Shown here piece after piece: positions 8,001 through 17,150 of a stretch of DNA of 48,917 nucleotides (within the stretch, counting starts at the first letter, position 1; each line of letters begins with the position of its first letter). This DNA comes from Candidatus Kapaibacterium sp. (lineage in GTDB: Bacteria > Bacteroidota > Ignavibacteria > Kapaibacteriales > UBA2268): contig JAPLFL010000072.1 of the NCBI GenBank assembly GCA_026390695.1, positions 1 to 48,917 of the forward strand. The letters run 5' to 3'. The notes under the pieces are model-generated. The model was given only the letters and a program-made list of their open reading frames with translations, did not search any database and was not told the origin of the DNA. The position numbers were made by a program, and so were the translations under genes.

Positions 8001-11000
8001 TTAACTTGCCAAAGATTGAGTTAATCTGACCGAAACTACCTTGGAAACACCTTCTTCGGCTTGAGTAATTCCGTAAAGATTATCTGCTGCTTCCATAGTG
8101 CGCTTGTTATGAGTAACAATTAAAAACTGAGTGTTGCGGCTGAATTCCTTAATTAAATTGATATATTTATCAATATTCAAATCGTCCAAAGGAGCATCTA
8201 CTTCATCTAAAATACAGAATGGGCTTGGCTTTACCAAATAAATAGAGAAAAGAAGTGCGATTGCGCAAAGTGTTTTTTCTCCGCCTGAAAGCATTTCGAT
8301 TGAGTGGGGTCGTTTACCGGCAGGTTTGGCAATTATTCCTATATCGGCTTCAAGCGGATCACCATCGGATAATTGCAGATAACCTTCGGCATCATTTCCG
8401 AATAATAATTTGAATAATTTAACAAAATTGTCGCTAATTTCCTTAAAAACAGTAATGAATTTAGATTGAGCGGTCTGATTAATTTCATCAATTGTTTCTT
8501 GCAGATTTTTCTTAGCTTCGTGAAGATCAGCCAATTGCTTATTATAGAACATCAAGCGCTGATTTTGTTCTTCAAATTCTTCGAGAGCAATAAAATTAAC
8601 GGATCCGAGCGCTGTCAGCTTGGATTTTAAATCATTGACTTTGAATTTGGTTTGCTCAAAGTTGAAGTCAGCATTTGGAGCAAAATTGTCGATTTGAAAA
8701 TCAACAGTGTAGTGTTCAATGATTTTCTCTTTTAAATTTTCAAATTGGTCACTAAGATGAGTAAATTCAATTTCCTTACTCATAAGATTAGCACTTATTT
8801 TATCATGTTCTTTACGAAGTAAATTCAGAGCATTGGATGTATTTTCAAATTGTTCTTTTTCGCCAGATAAAGACTCAGCCAAAAAGTCGGAACTATTAGC
8901 GGCACTCGAAAACTGCTCTCTCAATGTGGCAAGATGGATATTTAAACTTTCACTTTCATTATCGAATCCCCTTGTTTTTGAAATGTTATTTTCATTTTCA
9001 TTAAATAATTCCTTCTTTCTTCGGTTATTATCATCAATTCTGTGGCTCAGGTTCTGAATTTCGCGCTCTATACTCTTTATTTCGGAATCTTTGCGAACGA
9101 CATTAAGTTCACTTACTTTTAATTTTTCATTCTGTATATTCAAATCTTTCTCTAATTCTTTTGTGTCTTCGAATAAATTCAAATAACTTTCATGGGCTTG
9201 GGCCAAAGCTATTTTACCGGATTCAAGTTCCTTGGAAATTGACTCAAATTCAGCCTCCACTGCAACATGTTCATCAGAAAAATTAGAAATGTTTTCTTCT
9301 AAAACACTAATTTTCTTTTCAATGGATTCCTTTTTATAAGTTAATTCTAAAATTTTCTTCTCAATCGATTTTAGAGAATTTTCATTATTTTTAACTAATG
9401 ATGTTAATTTAGGGATTTCAATAGAATTGAGCTCAGAGCGGGTTTCATTATATTCAGCTTCAATCATTTTATACTCTGAGGCTAACTGAGATAATTCTTG
9501 CTTTATAACATTAATCCTTTCTCTTTTACCTACCATAGCGCCTTCTTCGCGTGAATGAGAGCCACCACGATAAATTCCACCACGTCGATATAATTCGCCA
9601 GACAGTGTGACAGCCGTATCTACAAGGTTTGAATCCACAATATTTCTTGCAATTTCGATATTTTCTGCAATGACTGATGTTCCAAGCAGAATTCTTAAAG
9701 CATTCCTGAGCTGTGGCTCTACGCGGACGATTTCAGAAACGAAACCAAACACACCCTGTATATTCAAATTCTCATTCGGCGCATCTGCCGCTGGAATATT
9801 ATCTTTGCAAATAAAAGAAGCCTTACCGCGATTTGAATTTACAAGTAGTGAAGCAGCCAGTGCAGCATCTTCAAAATTATCAGTGATAAAATACTTACCA
9901 GCCTCACCTAATGCAGCTTCCACAGCCAGACGGTAATTATCATCAGTTCCAACGACCTCTGCCAACATTAGCTTATCCTTGCCATGTAGCCAGTTTTTGG
10001 AATCAAGAAGAAATTTGGAGCTAACAGCGCTATCAGTCAGACCTTCCAAGAAGTCGAGAGCTGCTTTCTTTTTACCGGTCTCATTATTTATTGATGATAA
10101 ATTTTGTCTTAACTCTTCGGTTTTTGATTGTAATAATCTCTGATTTTCCTGAGCTAAAGCCAAAGTATGCTCTGAATTTTCTAACTGGGATTTTATTGTT
10201 TCTAAGTCAATGTTAGAATTTTCGAGTGTTTTTTCTGTTATTTTTATATCATCAATAATCTTGGTTTTATCTTCGTAGGCATTTGAAATTCTCTGTCCCA
10301 GTGAGGTTTTTCGTTGTTCAATTGATCTTAATCGTGAAACTTGCGAATTATTTTTAGCTTCTATTTTATAAACTTCATTACTTAGAATAGCAACTTGTTC
10401 ACGTGCCTTGGACACAGAGCTACTGCATAGATTATAAGTTTCTTTTTGAGCTGAACTTGTCCGGTTGGCATCTTCTAACTCAATTCTTAAATTTCTTAAA
10501 TGCTCATGAGAATTTAAAATCTGGTTTGTAATAGCCTGTACAGCGGATTCCGAGCTTTCTATCTCTCTGTTATTTCTTTCAATAAAATTTTGAGTGCTAA
10601 GTTTTTTTTCTTTTAAAACAGCAAGTTTCTGATCAGAAGTTGATATCTGATATTTTAACTGGGATTCATTTTCTTTTGCAGATTTAAATTGTGTATCAAG
10701 AACATTAATCTTCTCCTTGATTACAATAAGCTGCTGTTCATGCGAACTAACATTAATATCAAGTTGAGTTTTATTATTCGTAATATCTTTAATTTCTGAA
10801 TCAAGAGTATTTATTTTTTTATTTAACAAATAAGCATCATGGTGGAATAGTTCAAGCTCTTCGGCTCTTAGTTGTGATTGAAATTCATTATAACGACGTG
10901 TCTTAGCAGCCTGGCGAGCGAGTGAATTAACATTCTTCTGAATTTCACGAACAACATCTTCAATTCTCTCCAAATCATCGTGAACTGAAATAAGTTTTTT

Positions 11001-11534
11001 ATCAGCTTCTTTCTTGCGAACCTTGAAACGATTGACTCCGGCAGCTTCTTCTATCAAATGCCGCCTTTCTTCAGGCTTCCCACTTAAAATGGCTTCAACC
11101 ATTTTTAACTCAATCACGCTATATGAATCAGGCCCCATACCTGTATCCATAAACAAATCCAAAATGTCACGTAAGCGGCACTGAGTCTTATTCAGGTAGT
11201 ATTTACTTTCGCCATTTCTAAACAATCTTCTCGAAATGGAAACTTCCTGATATTCAATAGGTAAAATTTGCTTATTATTTTCGATAGTAATAGTCACTTC
11301 AGCCATTCCGAGTGGTTTACGGGTAGCTGTACCATTGAATATAACATTCTCCATCAGATCAGATCTTAGGATCGATGTTTTTTGTTCACCCAGAACCCAT
11401 CGGATGGCGTCAACAACATTAGTTTTACCGCAGCCATTAGGGCCAACAACAGCGGATAATCCATCAGAAAACTTAAATTTTGTTTTTTGAGCAAAAGATT
11501 TGAATCCGAATATCTCTAAATCTGATAAATACAT
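8001..11534 (-). CDS. smc: Chromosome segregation ATPase SMC
   Basis: SMC forms the bacterial condensin that compacts and separates the chromosome. At 1177 residues it has the family's full length. Walker A GPNGCGKTN is at 31-39. Long coiled coils run from about 170 to 505 and about 665 to 1000. The hinge lies between (about 510-660, with a GGxxRGG-like GGIYRGGSHS near its end). The C-terminal head has the signature LSGGEKTLCAIALLF and Walker B FCILDEVDAPLDD. It follows mreD after 23 nt on the same strand, so it could be read from the mre promoter. No scpA or scpB lies nearby. The assignment is very safe. Confidence 0.97.
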   Translation of the reverse strand: MYLSDLEIFGFKSFAQKTKFKFSDGLSAVVGPNGCGKTNVVDAIRWVLGEQKTSILRSDLMENVIFNGTATRKPLGMAEVTITIENNKQILPIEYQEVSISRRLFRNGESKYYLNKTQCRLRDILDLFMDTGMGPDSYSVIELKMVEAILSGKPEERRHLIEEAAGVNRFKVRKKEADKKLISVHDDLERIEDVVREIQKNVNSLARQAAKTRRYNEFQSQLRAEELELFHHDAYLLNKKINTLDSEIKDITNNKTQLDINVSSHEQQLIVIKEKINVLDTQFKSAKENESQLKYQISTSDQKLAVLKEKKLSTQNFIERNNREIESSESAVQAITNQILNSHEHLRNLRIELEDANRTSSAQKETYNLCSSSVSKAREQVAILSNEVYKIEAKNNSQVSRLRSIEQRKTSLGQRISNAYEDKTKIIDDIKITEKTLENSNIDLETIKSQLENSEHTLALAQENQRLLQSKTEELRQNLSSINNETGKKKAALDFLEGLTDSAVSSKFLLDSKNWLHGKDKLMLAEVVGTDDNYRLAVEAALGEAGKYFITDNFEDAALAASLLVNSNRGKASFICKDNIPAADAPNENLNIQGVFGFVSEIVRVEPQLRNALRILLGTSVIAENIEIARNIVDSNLVDTAVTLSGELYRRGGIYRGGSHSREEGAMVGKRERINVIKQELSQLASEYKMIEAEYNETRSELNSIEIPKLTSLVKNNENSLKSIEKKILELTYKKESIEKKISVLEENISNFSDEHVAVEAEFESISKELESGKIALAQAHESYLNLFEDTKELEKDLNIQNEKLKVSELNVVRKDSEIKSIEREIQNLSHRIDDNNRRKKELFNENENNISKTRGFDNESESLNIHLATLREQFSSAANSSDFLAESLSGEKEQFENTSNALNLLRKEHDKISANLMSKEIEFTHLSDQFENLKEKIIEHYTVDFQIDNFAPNADFNFEQTKFKVNDLKSKLTALGSVNFIALEEFEEQNQRLMFYNKQLADLHEAKKNLQETIDEINQTAQSKFITVFKEISDNFVKLFKLLFGNDAEGYLQLSDGDPLEADIGIIAKPAGKRPHSIEMLSGGEKTLCAIALLFSIYLVKPSPFCILDEVDAPLDDLNIDKYINLIKEFSRNTQFLIVTHNKRTMEAADNLYGITQAEEGVSKVVSVRLTQSLAS

Positions 11535-11557
11535 TTATTGTCCGGTTAATTATCTTA

Positions 11558-12085
11558 TTATAAATTTCGACGAGTTGATTTTACAAGCATCACAACAGTA
11601 GCGAATACTGTTGTGTAAATTGACATGGCTATACCATAACGAAAAAAGAAGCCTGCAAATGAAATTTCACTAAATTTTAGATAGAAGAAAAAATAAATCA
11701 AATTGTGAACAACAGCGGCTATAAAAGTAACCCAAACGAATTTTACGCTTGCAAGCAACTGCTCTGATTTTCCCTGAATAAAAAAATATCCGGCAATGAA
11801 AGCAGCAACAGTTTTAGCAAGGGAATTTGTACCGAAAAGTGCATCATAAGAAAGTAAATCGAAAAGAAATCCAATGATAAATCCGGCAAAAATTCCGATA
11901 AATTGTCCTTCTCTTAAACTGATCCATACAACCAATATTAGCAGCAGGTCAGGAGTTATATTTCCAATAGAAATAAAATCAATCAACATTACATGAGCAA
12001 GAGAAATTAGAAGCGCAGCTATGGCGTAATTTACCATTCTTAATTTAATGTTTTGCGCTCTTCTATTCTCAAAAATAAGTTTCAT
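11558..12085 (-). CDS. mreD: Rod shape-determining protein MreD
   Basis: Small inner-membrane subunit of the elongasome. The 175 residues carry about five hydrophobic segments, with the loop phrase ITPDLLLILVVWISLREGQF and the FxxGFLFDLLSYDALFGTNS pattern that is characteristic of MreD. It starts 4 nt after the mreC stop, so the two are translationally linked. The length matches the family (160-180). The usual next genes, the PBP2 and RodA genes, are absent; smc follows instead. Confidence 0.9.
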   Translation of the reverse strand: MKLIFENRRAQNIKLRMVNYAIAALLISLAHVMLIDFISIGNITPDLLLILVVWISLREGQFIGIFAGFIIGFLFDLLSYDALFGTNSLAKTVAAFIAGYFFIQGKSEQLLASVKFVWVTFIAAVVHNLIYFFFYLKFSEISFAGFFFRYGIAMSIYTTVFATVVMLVKSTRRNL

Positions 12086-12089
12086 CCTA

Positions 12090-12938
12090 TTACTTTTTCC
12101 TTGCTTGTAATTTCATTTCCATATCTTGAATTATTTTTATGCGCTCTGGATCAGGCAATTCAACTATTACGAAAACCTGTTCCAAAGATGAGAAATCAAC
12201 AAAAGGCTTTATACGAATTTTCATAAATAAACTACTTCTATCACGAACCACTTCTTCAATCTTACCAATCGGAATATCCTTTGGGTATCTGTTTACGTAT
12301 TCCGATGTTAAAAGAACATCTCCAACTTGAATATCAAATGATTCGGGAATATTTTTCATAACTAAATATTCGCCACCATCCCAGCTTACTACTCCATTAA
12401 CTCTATTGCGTTCGAGTTTAGACGAAATTTTTGTCATCCTGTTCAGAATAATTTCAACAAGAGAGAAATCATTGCTTACAGATACTATAGTTCCCACAAG
12501 TCCGGCATCGGTACGAACGCACATTCCCTGACTAATGCCTTCTGCACTGCCTTTGTCGATTGTTATATAGTTTCTCATTTCGATATTTGAGTTACCAACA
12601 ACGTCGGCAGTTATCAATTTATTAGGAGTTTTATCTTTAAATGCTAAAAGATCACGAAGTTTTTTATTTTCAATTAAACTATGACGCATCTTTGAAACAT
12701 CGGATGAAAGCTGAAGATTTAGCTCGCGAAGTGCACGGTTTTCATTTCTCAATGCTCCTGGATTGGGAATCCACGTGAATAACTCCTGAAACCAGCCAAT
12801 AGAGCCAACTACAACGGTTCTGAAACCACCGATTTTATTAACATTTCCAATAGAAATAATTGAAAAACTAATAATTACAAGAGCAGTGAGCCCAATGTAT
12901 TCTTTATTTTTTACAACAAAATCTATAATTCTTTGCAT
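12090..12938 (-). CDS. mreC: Rod shape-determining protein MreC
   Basis: Bitopic protein that links cytoplasmic MreB filaments to the periplasmic wall-synthesis enzymes. One N-terminal membrane helix (about residues 14-32) is followed by a short coiled coil (NENRALRELNLQLSSDVSKM). A periplasmic beta-sandwich follows, with typical phrases (TADVVGNS, ITIDKGSAEGISQGMCV, GLVGTIVSVS, YPKDIPIGKIEEV). It has 282 residues, normal for the family. It lies 9 nt after mreB and 4 nt before mreD in a classic mreBCD operon. Confidence 0.95.
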   Translation of the reverse strand: MQRIIDFVVKNKEYIGLTALVIISFSIISIGNVNKIGGFRTVVVGSIGWFQELFTWIPNPGALRNENRALRELNLQLSSDVSKMRHSLIENKKLRDLLAFKDKTPNKLITADVVGNSNIEMRNYITIDKGSAEGISQGMCVRTDAGLVGTIVSVSNDFSLVEIILNRMTKISSKLERNRVNGVVSWDGGEYLVMKNIPESFDIQVGDVLLTSEYVNRYPKDIPIGKIEEVVRDRSSLFMKIRIKPFVDFSSLEQVFVIVELPDPERIKIIQDMEMKLQARKK

Positions 12939-12947
12939 GACGAATTA

Positions 12948-13973
12948 TTAATATCTGGTGCTTTTTATCAATACTGATGAATATTCGTCAAGATTTTCCA
13001 GAACCCGACCGGTTCCACGAACAACTGTTGTTAAAGGATCATCCGCAACGTGCACTGGAAGCGATGTTTCCCGACGTATTCTCTCATCAAGTCCCTTAAG
13101 CAAGGCTCCACCACCGGAAAGCATAATACCGCGATCAAAAATATCAGCGGATAATTCAGGGGGAGTGCGCTCCAGTAGGCTGATTACCGCATCAACTATG
13201 ACTGCAACAGATTCTTCTAATGATTCACGGATATCTGCTGACGAAACTTCAATCATTTTCGGAATTCCCGATACCAAATCTCTGCCCTTAACTTCAATTA
13301 CCATTTCCTCTTCAAGTGGCATAGCAGAACCTACTTCACATTTTATCATTTCTGCTGTGCGATCACCAATGAGAATATTGTGAGTTCGTCTGAAATATTG
13401 ACCTATGGCGTTTGTTAGTTCATCACCGGCGATTCGGATAGATTCATCGGTAACAATACCGGAAAGGGCTATAACAGCTATTTCTGTTGTTCCACCACCA
13501 ATGTCAACAATCATATTACCAATTGGTTCATGTACATTCAGTCCTATTCCGATGGCACTGGCCATAGGTTCAGCAATGAGATGAACTTCTTTAGCACCTG
13601 CATGCTCGCAGCTATCGCGGACAGCACGCTTTTCAACCTCTGTTATACCGGAAGGAACACATACTACAACACGTCTGGCTGGTTGCCATGTTAAAGAGAC
13701 TTTACGAATAAATGCACGAAGCATTCCTTCGGCAATCTCAAAATCGGCTATAGCACCGTCGCGTAATGGACGAATTATCTTTATATCTTTATGAGTTTTT
13801 CCTACCATAGACTGCGCCTCGCGTCCAATGGCTATTATGTGCTTGCTCGATCTATCGAAAGCAACTATTGAAGGTTCGTTCAGCACTATTCCTTTGCCCT
13901 TCATCCATATAAGGGTGTTGGCTGTGCCGAGATCTATTGCTACATCATTTGAAAATAATCTGAATGCGGACAT
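12948..13973 (-). CDS. mreB: Actin-like cell-shape protein MreB
   Basis: MreB polymerises on the inner membrane and directs lateral wall growth in rods. Actin-fold nucleotide motifs are present: phosphate-1 DLGTANTLIW (from residue 14), phosphate-2 DIGGGTTEIAVI, and adenosine motif SGGGALLKGLDE. The sequence RIAGDELTNAI is typical of MreB. At 341 residues it is full length. It is the first gene of mreBCD, and a possible promoter sits upstream at 14014-14021. The presence of mreBCD suggests a rod-shaped cell. Confidence 0.97.
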   Translation of the reverse strand: MSAFRLFSNDVAIDLGTANTLIWMKGKGIVLNEPSIVAFDRSSKHIIAIGREAQSMVGKTHKDIKIIRPLRDGAIADFEIAEGMLRAFIRKVSLTWQPARRVVVCVPSGITEVEKRAVRDSCEHAGAKEVHLIAEPMASAIGIGLNVHEPIGNMIVDIGGGTTEIAVIALSGIVTDESIRIAGDELTNAIGQYFRRTHNILIGDRTAEMIKCEVGSAMPLEEEMVIEVKGRDLVSGIPKMIEVSSADIRESLEESVAVIVDAVISLLERTPPELSADIFDRGIMLSGGGALLKGLDERIRRETSLPVHVADDPLTTVVRGTGRVLENLDEYSSVLIKSTRY

Positions 13974-14013
13974 TTGCTTATAATTTATTAAAAGGAACTT
14001 TTACCATAGCTTA

Positions 14014-14021
14014 CAAAAATA
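14014..14021 (-). promoter_or_regulatory. Possible -7 element for mreBCD
   Basis: On the minus strand this reads TATTTTTG, which fits the Bacteroidota -7 consensus TAnnTTTG, about 40 nt before the mreB start. A TTTG at the expected upstream distance was not seen, so the call is weak. Confidence 0.35.
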
Positions 14022-14103
14022 ACAGAAATATGTCAATAATTTTAGTTATTTTTCAAAATAATTTGAATTGATTTTTATAAAATATGATACTTAGATTATA
14101 AAG

Positions 14104-15426
14104 ATGCAAAATATTCTAAAAATTTCTCTAATAACGATCTTTTGTACCGTTTTTTTTGCTTGTCAGAAGAAGACGATTGAGATTCGTATAAACTTTTCTA
14201 ATCTGGCAGAACGTTATGTTGTGCTGCAATTGCAAATGGGTAATATTGATAAAGAATATGTTGATGCTTATTTCGGTCCTCTTAAATATAAGCAGATGGC
14301 CGATTCAAATAAAATATCCTTAACAGAAATAAGATTAGCTGCGGATTCTCTGCTTTTTGAATTAAAGAAATACAATGAAAATTTTTTTAATCCGCTCTGG
14401 AAGGTGAGATACAGATATATTAAGAAAGAACTATATGCACTGCTTGCAAGAGTTGCAATAGTTGAAGGTAATCGAAAAGCGTTTAATACCGAATCAAATG
14501 AGATATTTAATGTTATTGCACCATTTGTAACAGATGAGGAAGCCGAAAAAGTATTGAAAAATCTTGATGCTTTACTGCCGGGTGAAGGAACGCTTCAGGA
14601 GCGTTTTGAGGAGTTTCATAAAGGATTTATTGTACCAAAGGAATTCGTTCCAATTTTATTCAGAATGGCTTTAGAAGAGCTACGAAGGAAAACCAAACTT
14701 TATATACAATTACCCAGCAGTGAAAAATTTGACCTTGAATTTGTAAACGATAAGCCCTGGGGCGCATATAACTGGTATAAAGGATATTTTAACAGCCATA
14801 TACAAATTAACACTGATTTGCCCATGTATCTCGACAGGGTGCTTGATCTGACATGTCATGAGGCATATCCCGGGCATCATGTTTATCATTCTTCTATTGA
14901 AAAAATTATTGTTCGTGATAGTGGCTGGGTGGAATGTTCGGTTTATCCGCTATATTCGCCACAGTCGGTTGTTTCAGAGGGACTGGCCAATTATGCTGTT
15001 GAGTTGGCTTTCACAAAGGAAGAGCGTATTGAATTTGAGAAAAAATTATGTGACGTTGCCGATATGAATTCTGAAAAGGTTGAACGTCTTCATCGGGTTC
15101 TCAAGGGTGTTAAGAAGCTTGAACCATTTAGTAATGAGGTGGTTAGAAGATATTATGATAAAGTAATAAACAAAGTGCAGGCAGTTGAACTTTTAATGAA
15201 ATATACTTTACGCACTCAGGCACAGGCTGAAAAATTCCTCAGTTTTGTTGATAATTATGGCTCTTATACTGTCACTTATAGCGAAGGTTACAACCTTGTT
15301 AAAAATTATATGGCAAGGATGGGAGTGACGGAAGAAAATACTCATTATCGTTGGCTACTTTATAAAGAGCTGCTTTCTGGGCCATTTCTGCCTTCGGATT
15401 TATTAAAAGATAAATTAAAAGATTAA
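14104..15426 (+). CDS. DUF885-family peptidase-like lipoprotein
   Basis: Predicted zinc-peptidase-like protein anchored by lipid in the envelope. A lipoprotein signal ends at Cys20 (CTVFFAC). The DUF885 hallmark HEAYPGHH lies at residues 252-259, a thermolysin-like HExxxxHH arrangement, and a downstream SEGLANYAVEL supplies the likely third zinc-ligand Glu. DUF885 proteins are often annotated as X-Pro-type or uncharacterised metallopeptidases; the substrate is unknown. The chain is 440 residues, shorter than many relatives (550-600) and mainly short at the N-terminal side. mltG follows 9 nt later, so the two probably form an operon. Confidence 0.8.
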   Translation: MQNILKISLITIFCTVFFACQKKTIEIRINFSNLAERYVVLQLQMGNIDKEYVDAYFGPLKYKQMADSNKISLTEIRLAADSLLFELKKYNENFFNPLWKVRYRYIKKELYALLARVAIVEGNRKAFNTESNEIFNVIAPFVTDEEAEKVLKNLDALLPGEGTLQERFEEFHKGFIVPKEFVPILFRMALEELRRKTKLYIQLPSSEKFDLEFVNDKPWGAYNWYKGYFNSHIQINTDLPMYLDRVLDLTCHEAYPGHHVYHSSIEKIIVRDSGWVECSVYPLYSPQSVVSEGLANYAVELAFTKEERIEFEKKLCDVADMNSEKVERLHRVLKGVKKLEPFSNEVVRRYYDKVINKVQAVELLMKYTLRTQAQAEKFLSFVDNYGSYTVTYSEGYNLVKNYMARMGVTEENTHYRWLLYKELLSGPFLPSDLLKDKLKD

Positions 15427-15435
15427 ATTTAAAAT

Positions 15436-16425
15436 ATGATAAAGAACCTTCTGTTTGGATTATTAGCCGCTATTGCGCTTCTAATGATATATATCTTTGT
15501 TTTGTTAAGTAAAGATTCATGGATTGAGAATGATTTAATTATTGAAATTAAGAAGAATTCCAGCACTTCTGCTATTATCGACTCTTTGAACCAACACGGC
15601 TATCTTAAACCCAGTGCCGTTTTTGCTCCTATAATTAAAATTTATTCTATTTTCTCAGGTAAGTATATACAATCAGGTTATTATAGATTTCCAGCCGATA
15701 CTATCTCAAATTATACTTTTTTGAAGGGGCTTTTTTCAAGAAAATTTGTCTATTCAGTAGATGTGACACTCGTTGAAGGAATGGGAATAGCACAGTTTGC
15801 AGATATTCTCGAAAAAAAATTAGAGATTAATAAAAAAGAATTTCTTCGTTTAAGTAAAAGCGACACTTTACTCAAAAAATATCAGATAAGACAGAAGAGC
15901 TGTGAGGGCTATCTTGCACCTAACACATATAGATTTATGTTCAGGCATAATTCTAAGGATATTCTTATCCGTCTGCTTGAGGAAGCCGATAAAAATTGGA
16001 AAACTCTGTTTTCTGCTAAATCTAAGAAGATAGGGAAAACCAAATCAGAAATTCTGACAATGGCGTCGATAATAGAAGCTGAAGCTGTACTTAAGGAAGA
16101 GCTACCGCGGATAGCCGGTGTCTATTATAATCGTCTGCAAAGAAATATGCGTTTGGAAGCTGACCCTACTGTTCAGTTTGCTGTTGGAAGCAAACATAAA
16201 TTAACAAAAACGGATCTGGAAACAGTGAACCCTTACAATACTTATGTATTTTCCGGTTTACCGCCGGGGCCAATAAATAATCCGGGAATTAAAGCCATAG
16301 AAGCAGCATTGAGCCCTGAAGAGCATAATTATATTTTTTTTGTTGCTGCCGGAGATGGAAGCCATAATTTCTCTGTTAATTATCAAGAACATCTTGCAAA
16401 CGTGGTGAAATACCGCAATAGATGA
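15436..16425 (+). CDS. mltG: Endolytic peptidoglycan transglycosylase MltG (YceG-like)
   Basis: MltG cuts nascent glycan strands at the inner membrane and so sets strand length. One N-terminal membrane helix (about residues 5-24) is followed by the LysM-like part with VEGMGIAQFADIL, then the catalytic domain. That domain has EGYLAPNTYRF, ASIIEAEA (the Glu after SII is the catalytic acid of the family), RLEADPTVQFAVG, YNTYVFSGLPPGPINNPG and the final FFVAAGDGSHNFS. It has 329 residues, normal for the family. It is the second gene after the DUF885 lipoprotein. The assignment is very safe. Confidence 0.95.
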   Translation: MIKNLLFGLLAAIALLMIYIFVLLSKDSWIENDLIIEIKKNSSTSAIIDSLNQHGYLKPSAVFAPIIKIYSIFSGKYIQSGYYRFPADTISNYTFLKGLFSRKFVYSVDVTLVEGMGIAQFADILEKKLEINKKEFLRLSKSDTLLKKYQIRQKSCEGYLAPNTYRFMFRHNSKDILIRLLEEADKNWKTLFSAKSKKIGKTKSEILTMASIIEAEAVLKEELPRIAGVYYNRLQRNMRLEADPTVQFAVGSKHKLTKTDLETVNPYNTYVFSGLPPGPINNPGIKAIEAALSPEEHNYIFFVAAGDGSHNFSVNYQEHLANVVKYRNR

Positions 16426-16459
16426 AGTTTGTAAATTATTTAAAATTCATATTTTTTGA

Positions 16460-16491
16460 TTTGTTTTATAAATAAATTTTTCTTAATTTTG
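16460..16491 (+). promoter_or_regulatory. Bacteroidota-type promoter for the small ORF at 16561
   Basis: TTTG at 16460-16463, a 20-nt spacer, and TAATTTTG at 16484-16491 match the Bacteroidota primary sigma consensus (TTTG, about 19-20 nt, TAnnTTTG). Transcription would begin near 16498, leaving a leader of about 60 nt. The same sequence and the same 20-nt spacing recur at 36661-36692 on the other strand. Confidence 0.65.
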
Positions 16492-16560
16492 TAATTAGTT
16501 GTGCCAAAATTTGAATTTCATTTTTTGGATTGAATTAAATTTTTAATATAGGAGTTTACT

Positions 16561-16728
16561 ATGAACAACTTCCTTTTGCGGCGGGCAATTTTTTTGCTAA
16601 ATGATGATCCTTTGATTGATCAATCAAATTCGGTTAATCTTTCTATTCCCTCTTTTCAATCCTTCCTCAAACAGCCTAAACAGGCCATGCATCAAGCCTC
16701 CTGTATGCGACATAGTCGTATAAAATAA
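16561..16728 (+). CDS. Small ORF of 55 residues, unknown function
   Basis: The ATG at 16561 follows a Shine-Dalgarno-like TAGGAG (seven nt upstream) and a good promoter at 16460-16491. The product begins MNNFLLRRAIFLLNDDPLID, continues with a Ser/Gln-rich stretch (SIPSFQSFLKQPKQAMHQ) and ends SCMRHSRIK. It is not clearly a membrane protein or a signal peptide. I do not recognise it. Promoter plus ribosome-binding site make it more credible than a random ORF. A leader peptide or a small toxin are alternatives without specific support. Confidence 0.5.
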   Translation: MNNFLLRRAIFLLNDDPLIDQSNSVNLSIPSFQSFLKQPKQAMHQASCMRHSRIK

Positions 16729-17057
16729 TCTTTTTCAATTGTCTTCCTATTTTTTAAGTGCTCTGTAAAACAGATTAATCTATAATTTTATTAATTATTT
16801 AGATTTTTCAATTAATCTGAAACAAAGCTGAGGTAATCTATATATTTATATACATTTGCACTTTGTATTTGTTTATTTGGATATTATATCATTTCCTTTG
16901 TGAATTAAAAGATATTGAGGCAGTCTTATAAATTTCATTATGTCATTAATGCAATAACTGAATCCCAATTGTGGTATTGGAAGGGGATTTCTGTATAAGA
17001 GGGATGACAATCAAAAAAAAATTAACTTATTAGACAAGCTTAATGTTTAAATAGGAG
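16729..17057. other. Spacer between the small ORF and the TRIC gene
   Basis: No gene is seen in 329 nt. A 9-bp inverted repeat (cagattaat at 16771-16779, attaatctg at 16811-16819) has a 31-nt gap. A second hairpin-like stretch near 16970-16998 combines aatccc/gggatt and ccaat/attgg. Neither is followed by a T run. A leader structure for the channel gene is possible but unproven. Confidence 0.4.
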
Positions 17058-17150
17058 ATGAATTATAGGATTTATTATATTATTATTATGACAATTTTAA
17101 TTTGTCAATCAATGTTCGGTTTCATTTATAAATTTATGTTAGAAAAAAAA

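Noticed and set aside
12958-13383. Plus-strand 141-codon ORF inside mreB
   Set aside because: Low-complexity Ser/Thr/Pro composition typical of an antisense shadow; mreB is certain on the other strand.
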